DNA of 64,000 nt from Dokdonella_A sp046347015 (GCA_046347015.1 JAXMHA010000008.1:52126-116125); one strand, 5' to 3'; numbered from the stretch's first letter, positions 16,686 to 25,420 are shown. The notes: generated by a model not told the origin, from the letters alone. A program made the numbers and translations.

Positions 16686-17786
16686 TCATTCCACGTATTC
16701 GACGACCTCGAGCCCGAAACCCGACAGCCCGACCAGCCGGCGCGGCGTGCCGAGCACACGCAACCGGCGGGCGCCGAGGTCGGACAGGATCTGGGCGCCG
16801 AGGCCGAGCGTCCGCCACTCGCGCCGATCCGCGGTGCCCGTACCCGCCTCCGGTACCTGGCCCGCCGGACCAAGCCGGGCCAACAAGTCCTCGCGCGATT
16901 CCTCCGCATCGAGCACCACCACGACACCACGCCCTTCGGCCGCGATGCGCTGCAACGCCGCCGCCATCGTGAGTCCGGAGTCGTGGCGCTCGACATGCAG
17001 GACATCCGCCAGCGTGTTGCGGACGTGCACACGGGTCAGCACGGGCTCGCCATCGTCGACGCGCCCCCTTGCCAGCGCGAAGTGCAGCGCATCGCGGAGG
17101 AGATCACGCCAGGCGTGCAGCCGGAACGGCCCGAACTCGGTGTGCACATCCGATTCGTGGATGCGGGAGACGGTCTTCTCGGTCGCCAGCCGGTGCCGGA
17201 TCAGGTCGGCGATCGAACCGAGCTTCAGGCCATGCCGGCGCGCGAACGCCTCGAGATCCGGCCGGCGCGCCATCGAGCCGTCGTCGCGCAGGATTTCCAC
17301 CAGCACGCCGGCCGGCGTCGCGCCCGCGAGGCGCGCAAGATCGACGGCCGCTTCGGTATGACCGGCGCGGGTCAGGACGCCGCCCGGCCGCGCCAGCAAC
17401 GGGAACACGTGGCCCGGGCGGGTGAGGTCGGCCGCTTTCGCGCCGGACGCAACGGCCACCCGTATGGTGCGCGCCCGGTCCTGCGCGGAGATCCCGGTCG
17501 TGACCCCGCTCGCCGCCTCGATCGACTCGGTGAAATTGGTGTGTTGCGGCGACGTGTTGTCGCGAACCATCGGCGCGAGTCCGAGGCGACGACCATGCTC
17601 GACCGTCAACGCGAGGCAGATCAGGCCGCGGGCCTCGCGCGCCATGAAGTTGATGTCTTCGGCGCGCACCCTGTCCGCCGCCACGATCAGGTCGCCTTCG
17701 TTCTCGCGATCCTCGTCGTCGAGGATCACGATCATGCGCCCGGCAGCGAGTTCCTGGACGAGTTCGGGAATCGGGGAAAAAGCCAT
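16686..17786 (-). CDS. ribB: 3,4-dihydroxy-2-butanone 4-phosphate synthase with degenerate RibA-like C-terminal domain
   Basis: A two-domain riboflavin protein of 366 residues. The N-terminal RibB domain (1-205) is intact: ILDDEDRENEGDLIVAAD, ARGLICLAL, NTSPQHTNFTESIEA, RPGHVFPLLARPGGVLTRAGHTEAA. The C-terminal domain (about 210-366) aligns in layout with GTP cyclohydrolase II, but where functional RibA has the zinc ligands in S-E-C and C-D-C-G this protein reads VHVRNTLAD and RHDSG. The cyclohydrolase activity is therefore probably lost, and a separate ribA is predicted elsewhere. Many database entries for such proteins would be called RibBA. Confidence 0.9.
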   Translation of the reverse strand: MAFSPIPELVQELAAGRMIVILDDEDRENEGDLIVAADRVRAEDINFMAREARGLICLALTVEHGRRLGLAPMVRDNTSPQHTNFTESIEAASGVTTGISAQDRARTIRVAVASGAKAADLTRPGHVFPLLARPGGVLTRAGHTEAAVDLARLAGATPAGVLVEILRDDGSMARRPDLEAFARRHGLKLGSIADLIRHRLATEKTVSRIHESDVHTEFGPFRLHAWRDLLRDALHFALARGRVDDGEPVLTRVHVRNTLADVLHVERHDSGLTMAAALQRIAAEGRGVVVVLDAEESREDLLARLGPAGQVPEAGTGTADRREWRTLGLGAQILSDLGARRLRVLGTPRRLVGLSGFGLEVVEYVE

Positions 17787-17831
17787 GGGTGGACAATGCG
17801 CGATGATCGGAGAAAGCGTAGCGAAAACCGG

Positions 17832-18425
17832 TCAGTGCCGCGCGTCGAGCAGGCGCTCGAGGTAGCGGGCCAGCAGGTCGACTTCGATGTTCAGCGCGTC
17901 ACCGGCGCGGAGCGCGCCGAAGGTGGTGGCATCCAGCGTATGCGGGATCAGGTTCACCTCGAATCCGCCGTCGTCCACGCGGTTCACCGTGAGGCTGACG
18001 CCGTCGACTCCAACCGACCCCTTGGCCACGATGTAGCGCAGGAGCGGGCGTGGTACCTCGATCTTCCAGCGTTGCGAGCGCCCTTCCGGTTCGATCGCGG
18101 CGATCCGCCCGACGCCATCGACATGGCCGCTGAGCAGATGCCCCCCGACGCGGTCCGACAGCCGCAGCGCAGGCTCGAGGTTCACGCGATCCCGATCGCG
18201 CAGCCCACCGAGAGTCGTCAGCGACAGCGTTTCACGCGAAACGTCGAACGCGAGCACGGTACGGTCGCACGCCGCGGCCGTCAGGCACACGCCGGACACG
18301 CAGACGCTGTCGCCAGGGGCGATGTCGGCCGCAATGGTCGGCGCGTCAATTCCGAGCCGGACGTCACCACCCTTTCCCCTGTGGAACGCAATGGTGCCGA
18401 TCGCCTGCACGATGCCGGTGAACAT
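17832..18425 (-). CDS. ribE: Riboflavin synthase alpha chain
   Basis: Dismutates two lumazine molecules to riboflavin plus the pyrimidine intermediate. The 197-residue protein consists of two lumazine-binding barrels: the first begins MFTGIVQAIGTI and includes VCVSGVCLTAAA, the second includes GHLLSGHVDGVGRI and KGSVGVDGVSLTVN. It also has the terminal helix used for trimerisation. About 107 bp of non-coding sequence separates it from ribD. Confidence 0.95.
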   Translation of the reverse strand: MFTGIVQAIGTIAFHRGKGGDVRLGIDAPTIAADIAPGDSVCVSGVCLTAAACDRTVLAFDVSRETLSLTTLGGLRDRDRVNLEPALRLSDRVGGHLLSGHVDGVGRIAAIEPEGRSQRWKIEVPRPLLRYIVAKGSVGVDGVSLTVNRVDDGGFEVNLIPHTLDATTFGALRAGDALNIEVDLLARYLERLLDARH

Positions 18426-18532
18426 CCCTTACTCCCCGACCGGACCACACCAACGGGCAGGCCAGCCGTGGTGCGCGAGATGGCATTCCGCAGCCGACAC
18501 CCGGGCCAATGGTCGCACGACGCGACGTCGCA

Positions 18533-19681
18533 TCAAGACACGTCGCCCGGCCGCAGCAGGAGCCGCCAGGCATCGCCAAGCTGTCGCTGTTCGATCAAGC
18601 GCAAGGCCCGGCACTGCGCCATGTCGACGAGGGGTGGCAACCGCAACAACGGCAATGCGGCATCGCCGAGCAGCACCGGGGCAACATACAACAACAGTTC
18701 ATCGACGAGGTTCGCCGAGAACAGCGCGCCGGCCAGCGTCGGACCTGCCTCGACCTGCAGTTCGTTGACCTGGCGGGTGGCCAGGATCCGCATCGCCACC
18801 GCGAGATCGAGACGGCCTCCCCCATCGACCGGAACCGACGCCCGCTCGCACCGCCGGTACCGATCGTCCGGCGGCTCCACGCCGGGCGCGTGCAGCACCA
18901 GCGTGGGCGCGCCACCGTCGAGGAGGTGGGCATTCGCCGCCAGCGCATCGAGCCGCGCGTCGAGGACCACCCGCAATGGCCCGAATGCCTCTTGACCCCG
19001 CGCGTCCGATCTCGCCGGCGACGCACCGGCGCCGATGCGCGCGGTCAAGTGCGGATCGTCCATCCGCGCAGTTCCCGCGCCGGTCAGGATCGCCGAGCTG
19101 CGCGCGCGCCAACGCTGCACGTCCGTGCGCGCGGCATCCCCGGTGATCCACTTCGAGGTGCCATTCGCGAGGGCCGTGCGGCCGTCGAGACTCATCGCGA
19201 GCTTCACCCTTGCCCATGGCCGGCCGTATTCAAGCCGCGCGAGGAACCCGCGGTTCAACTCCCGCGCCGCCTCGCGCAGCAAGCCCGTCTGCACGCCGAT
19301 TCCGGCCGCCCGCAGCCGGGGGATTCCGCCGCCAGCCTTCGGGTTCGGGTCTTCGCAGGCCACGACGACGCGTGAGACTCCGGATGCGATCAGCGCGTCG
19401 GCGCACGGCGGTGTGCGGCCATGGTGCGCGCAAGGCTCCAGCGTGACGTAGGCGGTTGCGCCTCGCGCGCGCCCACCGGCCGCGCGCAGCGCGAAAGTTT
19501 CCGCGTGCGGCTCGCCGGCGCGCGCGTGGAATCCTTCACCGACGACTTCGTCGTCCCGGGCGATGACGCAACCGACGCGGGGATTGGGTTGCGTCGTCCA
19601 GAGCCCGCGTTCCGCGAGGCGCAAGGCGCGCGCCATCATCACGTGGTCGATGGCCGAACCGGGAGAAGTGTCGTCGTTCAT
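18533..19681 (-). CDS. ribD: Bifunctional pyrimidine deaminase/reductase RibD
   Basis: Second and third steps of riboflavin synthesis. The N-terminal cytidine-deaminase-like domain has the zinc motif PHAETFAL and PCAHHGRTPPC; the C-terminal reductase domain has RPWARVKLAMSLDGRTAL, SKWITGDAARTDVQRWRA, VVLDARLD and LQVEAGPTLAGAL. Length 382 residues is normal. Upstream of the start, between nrdR and ribD (about 19705-19733), a GC-rich hairpin (CAGGG, five-base loop, CCCTG, flanked by further pairing) could be a terminator or attenuator. I saw no FMN riboswitch. Confidence 0.95.
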   Translation of the reverse strand: MNDDTSPGSAIDHVMMARALRLAERGLWTTQPNPRVGCVIARDDEVVGEGFHARAGEPHAETFALRAAGGRARGATAYVTLEPCAHHGRTPPCADALIASGVSRVVVACEDPNPKAGGGIPRLRAAGIGVQTGLLREAARELNRGFLARLEYGRPWARVKLAMSLDGRTALANGTSKWITGDAARTDVQRWRARSSAILTGAGTARMDDPHLTARIGAGASPARSDARGQEAFGPLRVVLDARLDALAANAHLLDGGAPTLVLHAPGVEPPDDRYRRCERASVPVDGGGRLDLAVAMRILATRQVNELQVEAGPTLAGALFSANLVDELLLYVAPVLLGDAALPLLRLPPLVDMAQCRALRLIEQRQLGDAWRLLLRPGDVS

Positions 19682-19732
19682 GCGGGCGGCTTTGGCCTGC
19701 GGGACGAGGACAGGGAACGACCCTGCCCCGCC

Positions 19733-20227
19733 CTACTTGCGCAGCAACGGCAATTGCAGGTCATCGAGCGCCGGCAAGTCACGTTCGAGCCGTTCGATCT
19801 CCTCGCGGAACGCGTGCACGTCCTCGAACCGGCGGTACACCGATGCAAACCGGACGTACGCGACCTGGTCGAGCCGTTTCAACTCGCGCATGACGGCTTC
19901 GCCAATCCGGAGCGAGGGCACTTCCCGTTCGCCGCTGCGATGCAGGGCGGCGATCACCGCCGAGATGGCGGCATCGACGTCGGCGCTGCCGACGGGACGC
20001 TTCTGCAGCGCGCGCTCGAACCCGGCCCGCAGTTTTGCCTCGTCGAACGGCTCGCGCCGGCCATCGCTCTTGATGACCGCCGGCAGCTTGATCTCGGCAG
20101 TCTCGAACGTGTTGAACCGCCCTCCGCATTGCGGACACTCCCGCCGGCGCCGCACGGCCGCGCCGTCGTCCGACTCGCGGGAGTCGATGACGCGGGTATC
20201 GTCGTGCTGGCAGAAGGGGCAGTGCAT
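19733..20227 (-). CDS. nrdR: Transcriptional repressor NrdR
   Basis: Zinc-finger/ATP-cone repressor of ribonucleotide reductase genes. The 164-residue protein has the N-terminal zinc ribbon (MHCPFCQHDDTRVIDSR and RRRRECPQCGGRFNTFE) followed by an ATP-cone domain beginning PAVIKSDGRREPFDE. The ATG chosen is the one giving the invariant MHCPFC start. The gene lies between glyA and ribD, an order seen in related bacteria. Confidence 0.96.
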   Translation of the reverse strand: MHCPFCQHDDTRVIDSRESDDGAAVRRRRECPQCGGRFNTFETAEIKLPAVIKSDGRREPFDEAKLRAGFERALQKRPVGSADVDAAISAVIAALHRSGEREVPSLRIGEAVMRELKRLDQVAYVRFASVYRRFEDVHAFREEIERLERDLPALDDLQLPLLRK

Positions 20228-20230
20228 CAG

Positions 20231-20399
20231 GAAGCCGGCAGCCGGGAGCCCGGAACCGGGAGCCGGAAAGCGGGTAGCCTGCAGCCAGAAGGCAGACAAC
20301 GGATGACGGGTAGCCGGTAACCGGCAGCCGGGGGCCGGACGTCAAGAGATCGCGTTTCCACGCGCTCTCCGGCTCCCGATTTCCGGTTGCCGGTTCCCT
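20231..20399. repeat. Low-complexity intergenic sequence of degenerate GGGA(A/G)CCGG units
   Basis: The 174 bp between nrdR and glyA is built largely from imperfect repeats of a CCGG-bearing unit of about 7-9 bp (for example gccgggagcccggaaccgg near the left end and gtagccggtaaccggcagccg in the middle, with the complementary form gcgctctccggctcccg to the right). The two sides are partly inverted, so transcripts could fold. It encodes nothing convincing. Confidence 0.7.
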
Positions 20400-20401
20400 G
20401 C

Positions 20402-21670
20402 TTATCCATACACCGGATACTTCGCGCACTGCGCCTGCACCAGCGAGCGCACCCGTGCGGCCACCGCTGCGTCGTCCGGCGCATCCAGCACGTCGGCGAT
20501 CCAGCCGGCCAGCTCGATGCAATCGCCTTCGCCGTAGCCGCGGGTCGTGACGGCCGGCGTGCCGATGCGCAGGCCCGACGTCACGAATGGTTTTTGCGGA
20601 TCGTTCGGCACGGCGTTCTTGTTGACCGTGATGTGGGCGCGCCCGAGCGCTGCCTCCGCATCCTTGCCGGTAAGCGGCTTGCCGATCAGGTCGACGAGGA
20701 ACAGGTGGTCCTCGGTGCCGCCGGACACGATCCGGTAGCCCCGCTCGATCAGCGTCTTGGCCATGGCCTTGGCATTCTTGACGACCTGCCGCTGGTACAC
20801 CTTGAATCCCGGCTCGAGCGCCTCCTTGAAAGCAACGGCCTTGGCCGCGATCACGTGCATCAGCGGACCGCCCTGGAGGCCCGGGAACACGATGGCCTGC
20901 AGCTTCTTCGTGATGTCCTCGGCATGCTCGCCCATCGCCGACGCCTTCGCGACGATCAGGCCACCGCGCGGGCCACGCAATGTCTTGTGCGTCGTCGACG
21001 TGACGACATGCGCGTGCGGCAGCGGCGACGGGTACACGCCCGCCGCGACGAGTCCGGCGACATGCGCCATGTCGACGAACAGGTACGCGCCGACCTTGTC
21101 GGCGATCGCGCGGAACCGTGCCCAGTCCATCACCTGCGAATAGGCGCTGAATCCGGCCACGACCATCTTCGGCTTGTGCTCCACCGCCAGCTTCTCGATC
21201 GCGCCGTAATCGAGCAGGCCCTTGCCGTCCACGCCGTATTGCACGGCGTTGAAGATCTTGCCCGACAGGTTCGGCTTCGCGCCGTGGGTGAGGTGGCCGC
21301 CGTGGGCGAGCGACATGCCGAGGATCGTGTCCCCCGGTTTCAGCAACGCGAAATAAACCGCCTGATTGGCCTGCGAGCCGGAGTGCGGCTGCACGTTCGC
21401 ATAGTCGCAATCGAACAACTGCTTCAGCCGGTCGATGGCGAGCTGCTCGGCGACATCGACGTACTTGCACCCGCCGTAGTAACGCTTGCCCGGGTACCCC
21501 TCGGCATATTTGTTGGTCAACACGCTGCCTTGCGCCTCCATGACTCGCGGACTCGCGTAGTTCTCGGACGCAATCAGCTCGACGTGGTCCTCCTGCCGCT
21601 GGTGCTCATGGCGGATCGCCTCGGCCAGTTCGTCGTCGTAGCCGGCAATCCGCATCTCGTGGCTGTACAT
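20402..21670 (-). CDS. glyA: Serine hydroxymethyltransferase
   Basis: PLP enzyme that interconverts serine and glycine and charges tetrahydrofolate. The 422-residue product has VELIASENYASPRVMEAQGS, KYAEGYPGKRYYGGC, QPHSGSQANQAVY, the PLP-lysine motif TSTTHKTLRGPRGG, and VTSGLRIGTPAVTTRG. The ATG used has AGGA seven bases upstream and gives MYSHEMRIAGYDDEL. The gene is followed by nrdR across a repeat-rich spacer. Confidence 0.97.
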   Translation of the reverse strand: MYSHEMRIAGYDDELAEAIRHEHQRQEDHVELIASENYASPRVMEAQGSVLTNKYAEGYPGKRYYGGCKYVDVAEQLAIDRLKQLFDCDYANVQPHSGSQANQAVYFALLKPGDTILGMSLAHGGHLTHGAKPNLSGKIFNAVQYGVDGKGLLDYGAIEKLAVEHKPKMVVAGFSAYSQVMDWARFRAIADKVGAYLFVDMAHVAGLVAAGVYPSPLPHAHVVTSTTHKTLRGPRGGLIVAKASAMGEHAEDITKKLQAIVFPGLQGGPLMHVIAAKAVAFKEALEPGFKVYQRQVVKNAKAMAKTLIERGYRIVSGGTEDHLFLVDLIGKPLTGKDAEAALGRAHITVNKNAVPNDPQKPFVTSGLRIGTPAVTTRGYGEGDCIELAGWIADVLDAPDDAAVAARVRSLVQAQCAKYPVYG

Positions 21671-22132
21671 CGCAATCCTCGGGCAGGTCCGGAAAGTCCT
21701 GATTTTAGCCGGTTTCGGAGGACGCGATGCCGGCGGCTGGCGCAGGCGAGCGCATACCACGATAATGCGTGGCCTTGCGTCGGTGCAGGCCATGGATGGC
21801 TGGGCAACGAAGCAGTCAACGCGCCGTTGCATGACGCCGCGGCGCACAGCCGATCGGCGGAGCAAGCGCCGCCCGTTCGACGCCAGGGACGGCGGAGTTC
21901 GGCGCGGCCGCCGATCGGCGAGCACCGCGGGAAGTTTCGGCAACACGAAGTTGCCGAAACCGGCATGCCCGGCGCAATGGTTTTGGCTACTTTTGCCGAA
22001 ACAAAAGTAGCCCGCTCGCCGCCGAGGCGAGCGGAACCAGAACGTGGACGTCGGACCACAACGGCTTCGGATTTCGAGCCAGATATCGACCAACACGCTT
22101 GTCTGGAAAGACGAGCAAAGAGAGAGTCGCCT
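21671..22132. other. Intergenic region between divergent glyA and ettA
   Basis: A 462-bp stretch without a supported gene. Its left third holds the glyA leader; its right half contains three adjacent hairpin-forming repeats (annotated separately) and then the ettA leader with a purine-rich AGAGAGAG ribosome-binding region. Open frames here are in all cases continuations of, or antisense to, the flanking genes and show no family motifs. Confidence 0.6.
21935..22033. repeat. Three adjacent perfect inverted repeats (REP-like intergenic element)
   Basis: Three hairpins follow each other: TTTCGGCAAC (21935-21944) with GTTGCCGAAA (21950-21959); GGCTACTTTTG (21985-21995) with CAAAAGTAGCC (22002-22012); and CGCTCGCC (22013-22020) with GGCGAGCG (22026-22033). 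All stems are perfect. Elements of the form GGCTACTTTT...AAAAGTAGCC followed by a CGCTCGCC-type stem occur between genes in Xanthomonas and Pseudomonas relatives, so this is probably one copy of a dispersed family. Confidence 0.8.
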
Positions 22133-23794
22133 GTGCAGTACATCTACACGATGATTGGCGTGTCCAAGATCGTTCCGCCGAAACGCGAAATCATCAAGGA
22201 CATTTCACTGTCGTTCTTTCCGGGCGCGAAGATCGGCCTGCTCGGGCTCAACGGCGCCGGCAAGTCGACGGTGCTGCGGATCATGGCCGGCGTCGACTCC
22301 GAGTTCCACGGCGAGGCGCGCCCGCAGCCGGACATCAAGATCGGCTACCTGCCGCAGGAACCGCAACTCGATCCGGACAAGACCGTGCGGGAAACCGTCG
22401 AGGAAGGCGTTGCCGAGATCCTCCACGCCCAGCAGCGCCTCGAGGAGGTGTACGCAGCCTACGCCGAGGAAGGCGCGGATTTCGACAAGCTGGCGGCCGA
22501 GCAGCAACGGCTCGAAAGCCTGCTCGCGGTCACCGACGCGCATGCGCTGGAACGCCAGCTCGATGTCGCCGCGGACGCACTCGGATTGCCGCCCTGGGAC
22601 TCGAAGATCGCAACGCTGTCCGGCGGCGAGAAGCGCCGCGTCGCGTTGTGCCGCCTGCTGCTGTCGAAACCGGACATGCTGCTGCTCGACGAACCCACCA
22701 ACCACCTCGATGCCGAATCGGTGGAATGGCTCGAACACTTCCTGCAGAACTTCCCGGGTACCGTCGTCGCGGTCACGCACGACCGTTACTTCCTCGACAA
22801 TGCGGCGGAGTGGATCCTCGAACTCGACCGCGGGCGCGGCATCCCGTGGAAGGGCAACTATTCGTCGTGGCTGGAACAGAAGGACGAGCGCCTGAAGCAG
22901 GAAGCCTCGGGCGAAAAGGCCCGCCAGAAGGCGATCCAGCGCGAACTCGAATGGGCGCGCCAGAACGCGAAAGGCGGACGCAGCAAGGGCAAGGCGCGCC
23001 TGAACCGGATCGAGGAATTGCAATCGATCGAATACCAGCGCCGCAACGAAACCAACGAGATCTTCATCCCGCCGGGTGAACGGCTGGGCAGCCAGGTCAT
23101 CGAATTTCGCGGCATCTCGAAGTCATTCGGCGACCGCCTCCTGATCGACGACCTCAGCTTCATCGTGCCGCCCGGCGCGATCGTCGGCATCATCGGACCC
23201 AACGGCGCGGGCAAATCGACGCTGTCCAAGCTGATCACCGGGCAGGAACAGCCGGACAAGGGCGAGATCGTGATCGGCCCGACGGTGAAGATCGCCTACG
23301 TCGACCAGAGCCGCGAGAACCTCACCGGCGACAACACCGTGTTCAAGGAAATCTCCGGTGGCGCGGACATCCTCGACATCAACGGCATCGAGATCCAGTC
23401 GCGCGCGTACATCGGCCGCTTCAACTTCAAGGGCCAGGACCAGCAGAAGAAGGTCGGCACGCTGTCCGGCGGCGAACGCGGACGCCTGCACCTCGCCAAA
23501 ACCCTGTTGCAGGGCGGCAACGTGCTGGTGCTGGACGAGCCGTCGAACGACCTCGACATCGAAACCCTGCGCGCCCTCGAGGACGCGCTGCTCGAGTTTC
23601 CCGGCAACGTGTTCGTGATCTCGCACGACCGCTGGTTCCTCGACCGCATCGCGACCCACATTCTCGCGTTCGAGGGCAACTCGCACGTCGAGTTCTTCCA
23701 GGGCAACTATCGCGAATACGAAGCGGACAAGAAGCGCCGGCTCGGCGAGGAAGCGGCCGCGCCGCACCGCGTGCGGTTCAAGAGGCTCACCTGA
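22133..23794 (+). CDS. ettA: Energy-dependent translational throttle protein EttA (ABC-F ATPase)
   Basis: Ribosome-bound ABC-F ATPase that gates entry into elongation according to energy status. The 553-residue protein has two ABC cassettes: Walker A GLLGLNGAGKST with signature LSGGEKRRVAL and Walker B LLLDEPTNHLDAES in the first; IIGPNGAGKST with LSGGERGRLHL and LVLDEPSNDLD in the second. Between them lies the charged P-site tRNA interaction segment. The N-terminus (V/M)QYIYTMIGVSKIVPPKREI and the ARPQPDIKIGYLPQEP block are characteristic of EttA. Start is GTG; the long open frame upstream is fortuitous. The stop codon falls inside the first copy of a tandem repeat. Confidence 0.96.
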   Translation: MQYIYTMIGVSKIVPPKREIIKDISLSFFPGAKIGLLGLNGAGKSTVLRIMAGVDSEFHGEARPQPDIKIGYLPQEPQLDPDKTVRETVEEGVAEILHAQQRLEEVYAAYAEEGADFDKLAAEQQRLESLLAVTDAHALERQLDVAADALGLPPWDSKIATLSGGEKRRVALCRLLLSKPDMLLLDEPTNHLDAESVEWLEHFLQNFPGTVVAVTHDRYFLDNAAEWILELDRGRGIPWKGNYSSWLEQKDERLKQEASGEKARQKAIQRELEWARQNAKGGRSKGKARLNRIEELQSIEYQRRNETNEIFIPPGERLGSQVIEFRGISKSFGDRLLIDDLSFIVPPGAIVGIIGPNGAGKSTLSKLITGQEQPDKGEIVIGPTVKIAYVDQSRENLTGDNTVFKEISGGADILDINGIEIQSRAYIGRFNFKGQDQQKKVGTLSGGERGRLHLAKTLLQGGNVLVLDEPSNDLDIETLRALEDALLEFPGNVFVISHDRWFLDRIATHILAFEGNSHVEFFQGNYREYEADKKRRLGEEAAAPHRVRFKRLT

Positions 23795-24036
23795 CGTCAA
23801 AGCAAATAGCTTGCAACACGAAGCACACCGAGCACACGAAGAAAGCAGGATCAGTTTCCTTTCCGTCCCATTCCCGGTGTGCTCTGTGTCGAAGGGTCTT
23901 GCTCTTCAGGAAATTCACCTGACGCCAAAGCGAAAAGCTTGCAACACGAAGCACACCGAGCACACGAAGAAAGCAGGATCAATTTCCTTCTCGTTCTTTT
24001 CTCGGTGTGCTCGGTGTGCTCCGTGTCGAAGGCTCT
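23787..24036. repeat. Tandem duplication (128-bp period) with internal inverted arms
   Basis: Two copies start at TCACCTGACG (23787 and 23915). Each contains the arm GCAACACGAAGCACACCGAG with GCACACGAAGAAAG, and, after a short T/C-rich loop, a complementary arm of the type CGGTGTGCTC(T/G)GTGT with TCGAAGG. The first copy includes the last codons and stop of ettA. Copies differ at several positions, so the duplication is not recent. The paired arms would fold into a long hairpin downstream of ettA. Confidence 0.85.
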
Positions 24037-24063
24037 TGCTCTTCCCAATCGAGGAGGAATGTC

Positions 24064-24876
24064 GTGACGTTCATGCAAGCCCTGCGGCAGCGCTGGCGGG
24101 ACGCGGACTCGCTGGTCTGCGTCGGCCTCGACCCGGAACCCTCGCGCTTTCCCGCCGTGCTGCGCGGCGACGCCGATGCCGTGTTCCGCTTCTGTGCGTC
24201 CATCGTCGACGCGACCGCCGACCTCGTCTGCGCGTTCAAGCCGCAGATCGCGCACTTCGCCGCGCTCGGCGCCGAGGGGGTGCTGGAACGCGTCATCGCG
24301 CACATCCACGACCGCCATCCCGGCATCCCGGTGATCCTCGATGCGAAGCGCGGTGACATCGGATCGACCGCGCGGCATTACGTCGAAGAAGCCTTCGACC
24401 GTTACCACGCCGAAGCGGTGACCTTGAACCCGTATCTCGGGCGCGATTCGGTGCAGCCTTTCCTGGACCGGGCCGACACGGGCGCGATCCTGCTCTGCCG
24501 CACCTCCAATCCGGGCGGCGCGGACTTCCAGAACCTCGAGTGCGGCGGCCGGCCGCTGTACCAGCACATCGCGGCGACGATCGCCGACGACTGGAACACC
24601 AACGGCAACTGCATGCTGGTGGTCGGTGCGACCGTTCCGGCGGAACTCGGCGCGGTCCGCGCGCTGGTCGGCGACATGCCGCTGCTGGTGCCCGGCGTCG
24701 GCGCGCAAGGCGGCGACGTCGCCGCCGTGGTGAAGAACGGCTCGTCGCGCGATGGCGCCGGCCTCGTCGTCAACTCCTCGCGCGCGATCCTGTACGCCTC
24801 ACCGGGCGCTGACTACGCCGAAGCCGCACGCGCGGCGACGCTCGCCCTGCGCGACGCGATCAACCGGCACCGTTGA
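24064..24876 (+). CDS. pyrF: Orotidine 5'-phosphate decarboxylase (type 2 PyrF)
   Basis: Last step of UMP synthesis. The 270-residue length and the motif PVILDAKRGDIGSTARHY, with the catalytic Lys-Asp-Lys-type network, mark the type 2 subfamily (about 270-280 residues) rather than the short E. coli type. Other blocks are VGLDPEP near the start, CAFKPQIAHFAA, NPYLGRDSVQPFL, LLCRTSNPGG and LLVPGVGAQGGD. The GTG start is preceded by GAGGAGGAA at a good distance, which decides it over upstream in-frame codons. Confidence 0.94.
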   Translation: MTFMQALRQRWRDADSLVCVGLDPEPSRFPAVLRGDADAVFRFCASIVDATADLVCAFKPQIAHFAALGAEGVLERVIAHIHDRHPGIPVILDAKRGDIGSTARHYVEEAFDRYHAEAVTLNPYLGRDSVQPFLDRADTGAILLCRTSNPGGADFQNLECGGRPLYQHIAATIADDWNTNGNCMLVVGATVPAELGAVRALVGDMPLLVPGVGAQGGDVAAVVKNGSSRDGAGLVVNSSRAILYASPGADYAEAARAATLALRDAINRHR

Positions 24877-24883
24877 CACAACG

Positions 24884-25420
24884 TCACTCCGCTTCCGGCG
24901 GCAAGCCGGGAAACAGCACTTCGGTATAGCCGAACTTGCTGAAATCCGTGATGCGCGACGGGTAGAGCCGGCCGATCAGGTGGTCACACTCGTGCTGCAC
25001 GACACGGGCATGGAATCCTTCGGCGATGCGGTCGACCGCCGCGCCCGACGGATCGACGCCCTGATAGCGGATCATCGTGTAGCGATTGACCGCGCCACGA
25101 AGGCCCGGGACGGAAAGGCACCCTTCCCAGCCTTCCTCCATGTCGCGCGACAGCGGTGCGATGACCGGATTCAGCAGGATCGTGCGCGGCACTTCCGGCT
25201 CGTCGGGATAGCGCCCGGAACGCTCGAAACCGAAAATGACCAGTTGCAGGTCGATGCCGATCTGCGGCGCGGCCAGGCCGACCCCGTCGGCAGCCTGCAT
25301 GGTTTCGAACATGTCGGTGACCAGCGCATCGAGTTCCGCGCTGCCGAACATCGACTCCGGGACCGGCGGCGCGATGCGCAGCAGCCGGGGATCGCCCATC
25401 TTCAGGATCTCGCGAATCAT
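24884..25420 (-). CDS. def: Peptide deformylase
   Basis: Metalloenzyme that removes the formyl group from nascent proteins. All three family motifs are intact: GVGLAAPQIG (motif 1), EGCLSVPG (motif 2, metal-binding Cys), and QHECDHLIG (motif 3, two metal-binding His and the catalytic Glu). The 178-residue form starts at MIREILKMGDPRLL; an ATG four codons further upstream is also possible. Ends convergently, 7 bp from pyrF. Located away from fmt, so this may be the second def copy of the genome. Confidence 0.95.
   Translation of the reverse strand: MIREILKMGDPRLLRIAPPVPESMFGSAELDALVTDMFETMQAADGVGLAAPQIGIDLQLVIFGFERSGRYPDEPEVPRTILLNPVIAPLSRDMEEGWEGCLSVPGLRGAVNRYTMIRYQGVDPSGAAVDRIAEGFHARVVQHECDHLIGRLYPSRITDFSKFGYTEVLFPGLPPEAE

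Noticed and set aside
16575..19732. FMN riboswitch for the rib genes
   Set aside because: The spacers before ribD, ribE, ribBA and ribH are 50-111 bp and lack the conserved FMN-element core; only a simple hairpin before ribD was seen.
20387..22132. N-terminal extension of the ettA open frame by more than 580 codons
   Set aside because: The extension is antisense to glyA and runs through intergenic repeats; the EttA N-terminus is exactly defined by the GTG at 22133.
23787..24036. CRISPR array from the repeated units after ettA
   Set aside because: Only two diverged 128-bp copies in direct tandem, with no unique spacers and no cas genes.
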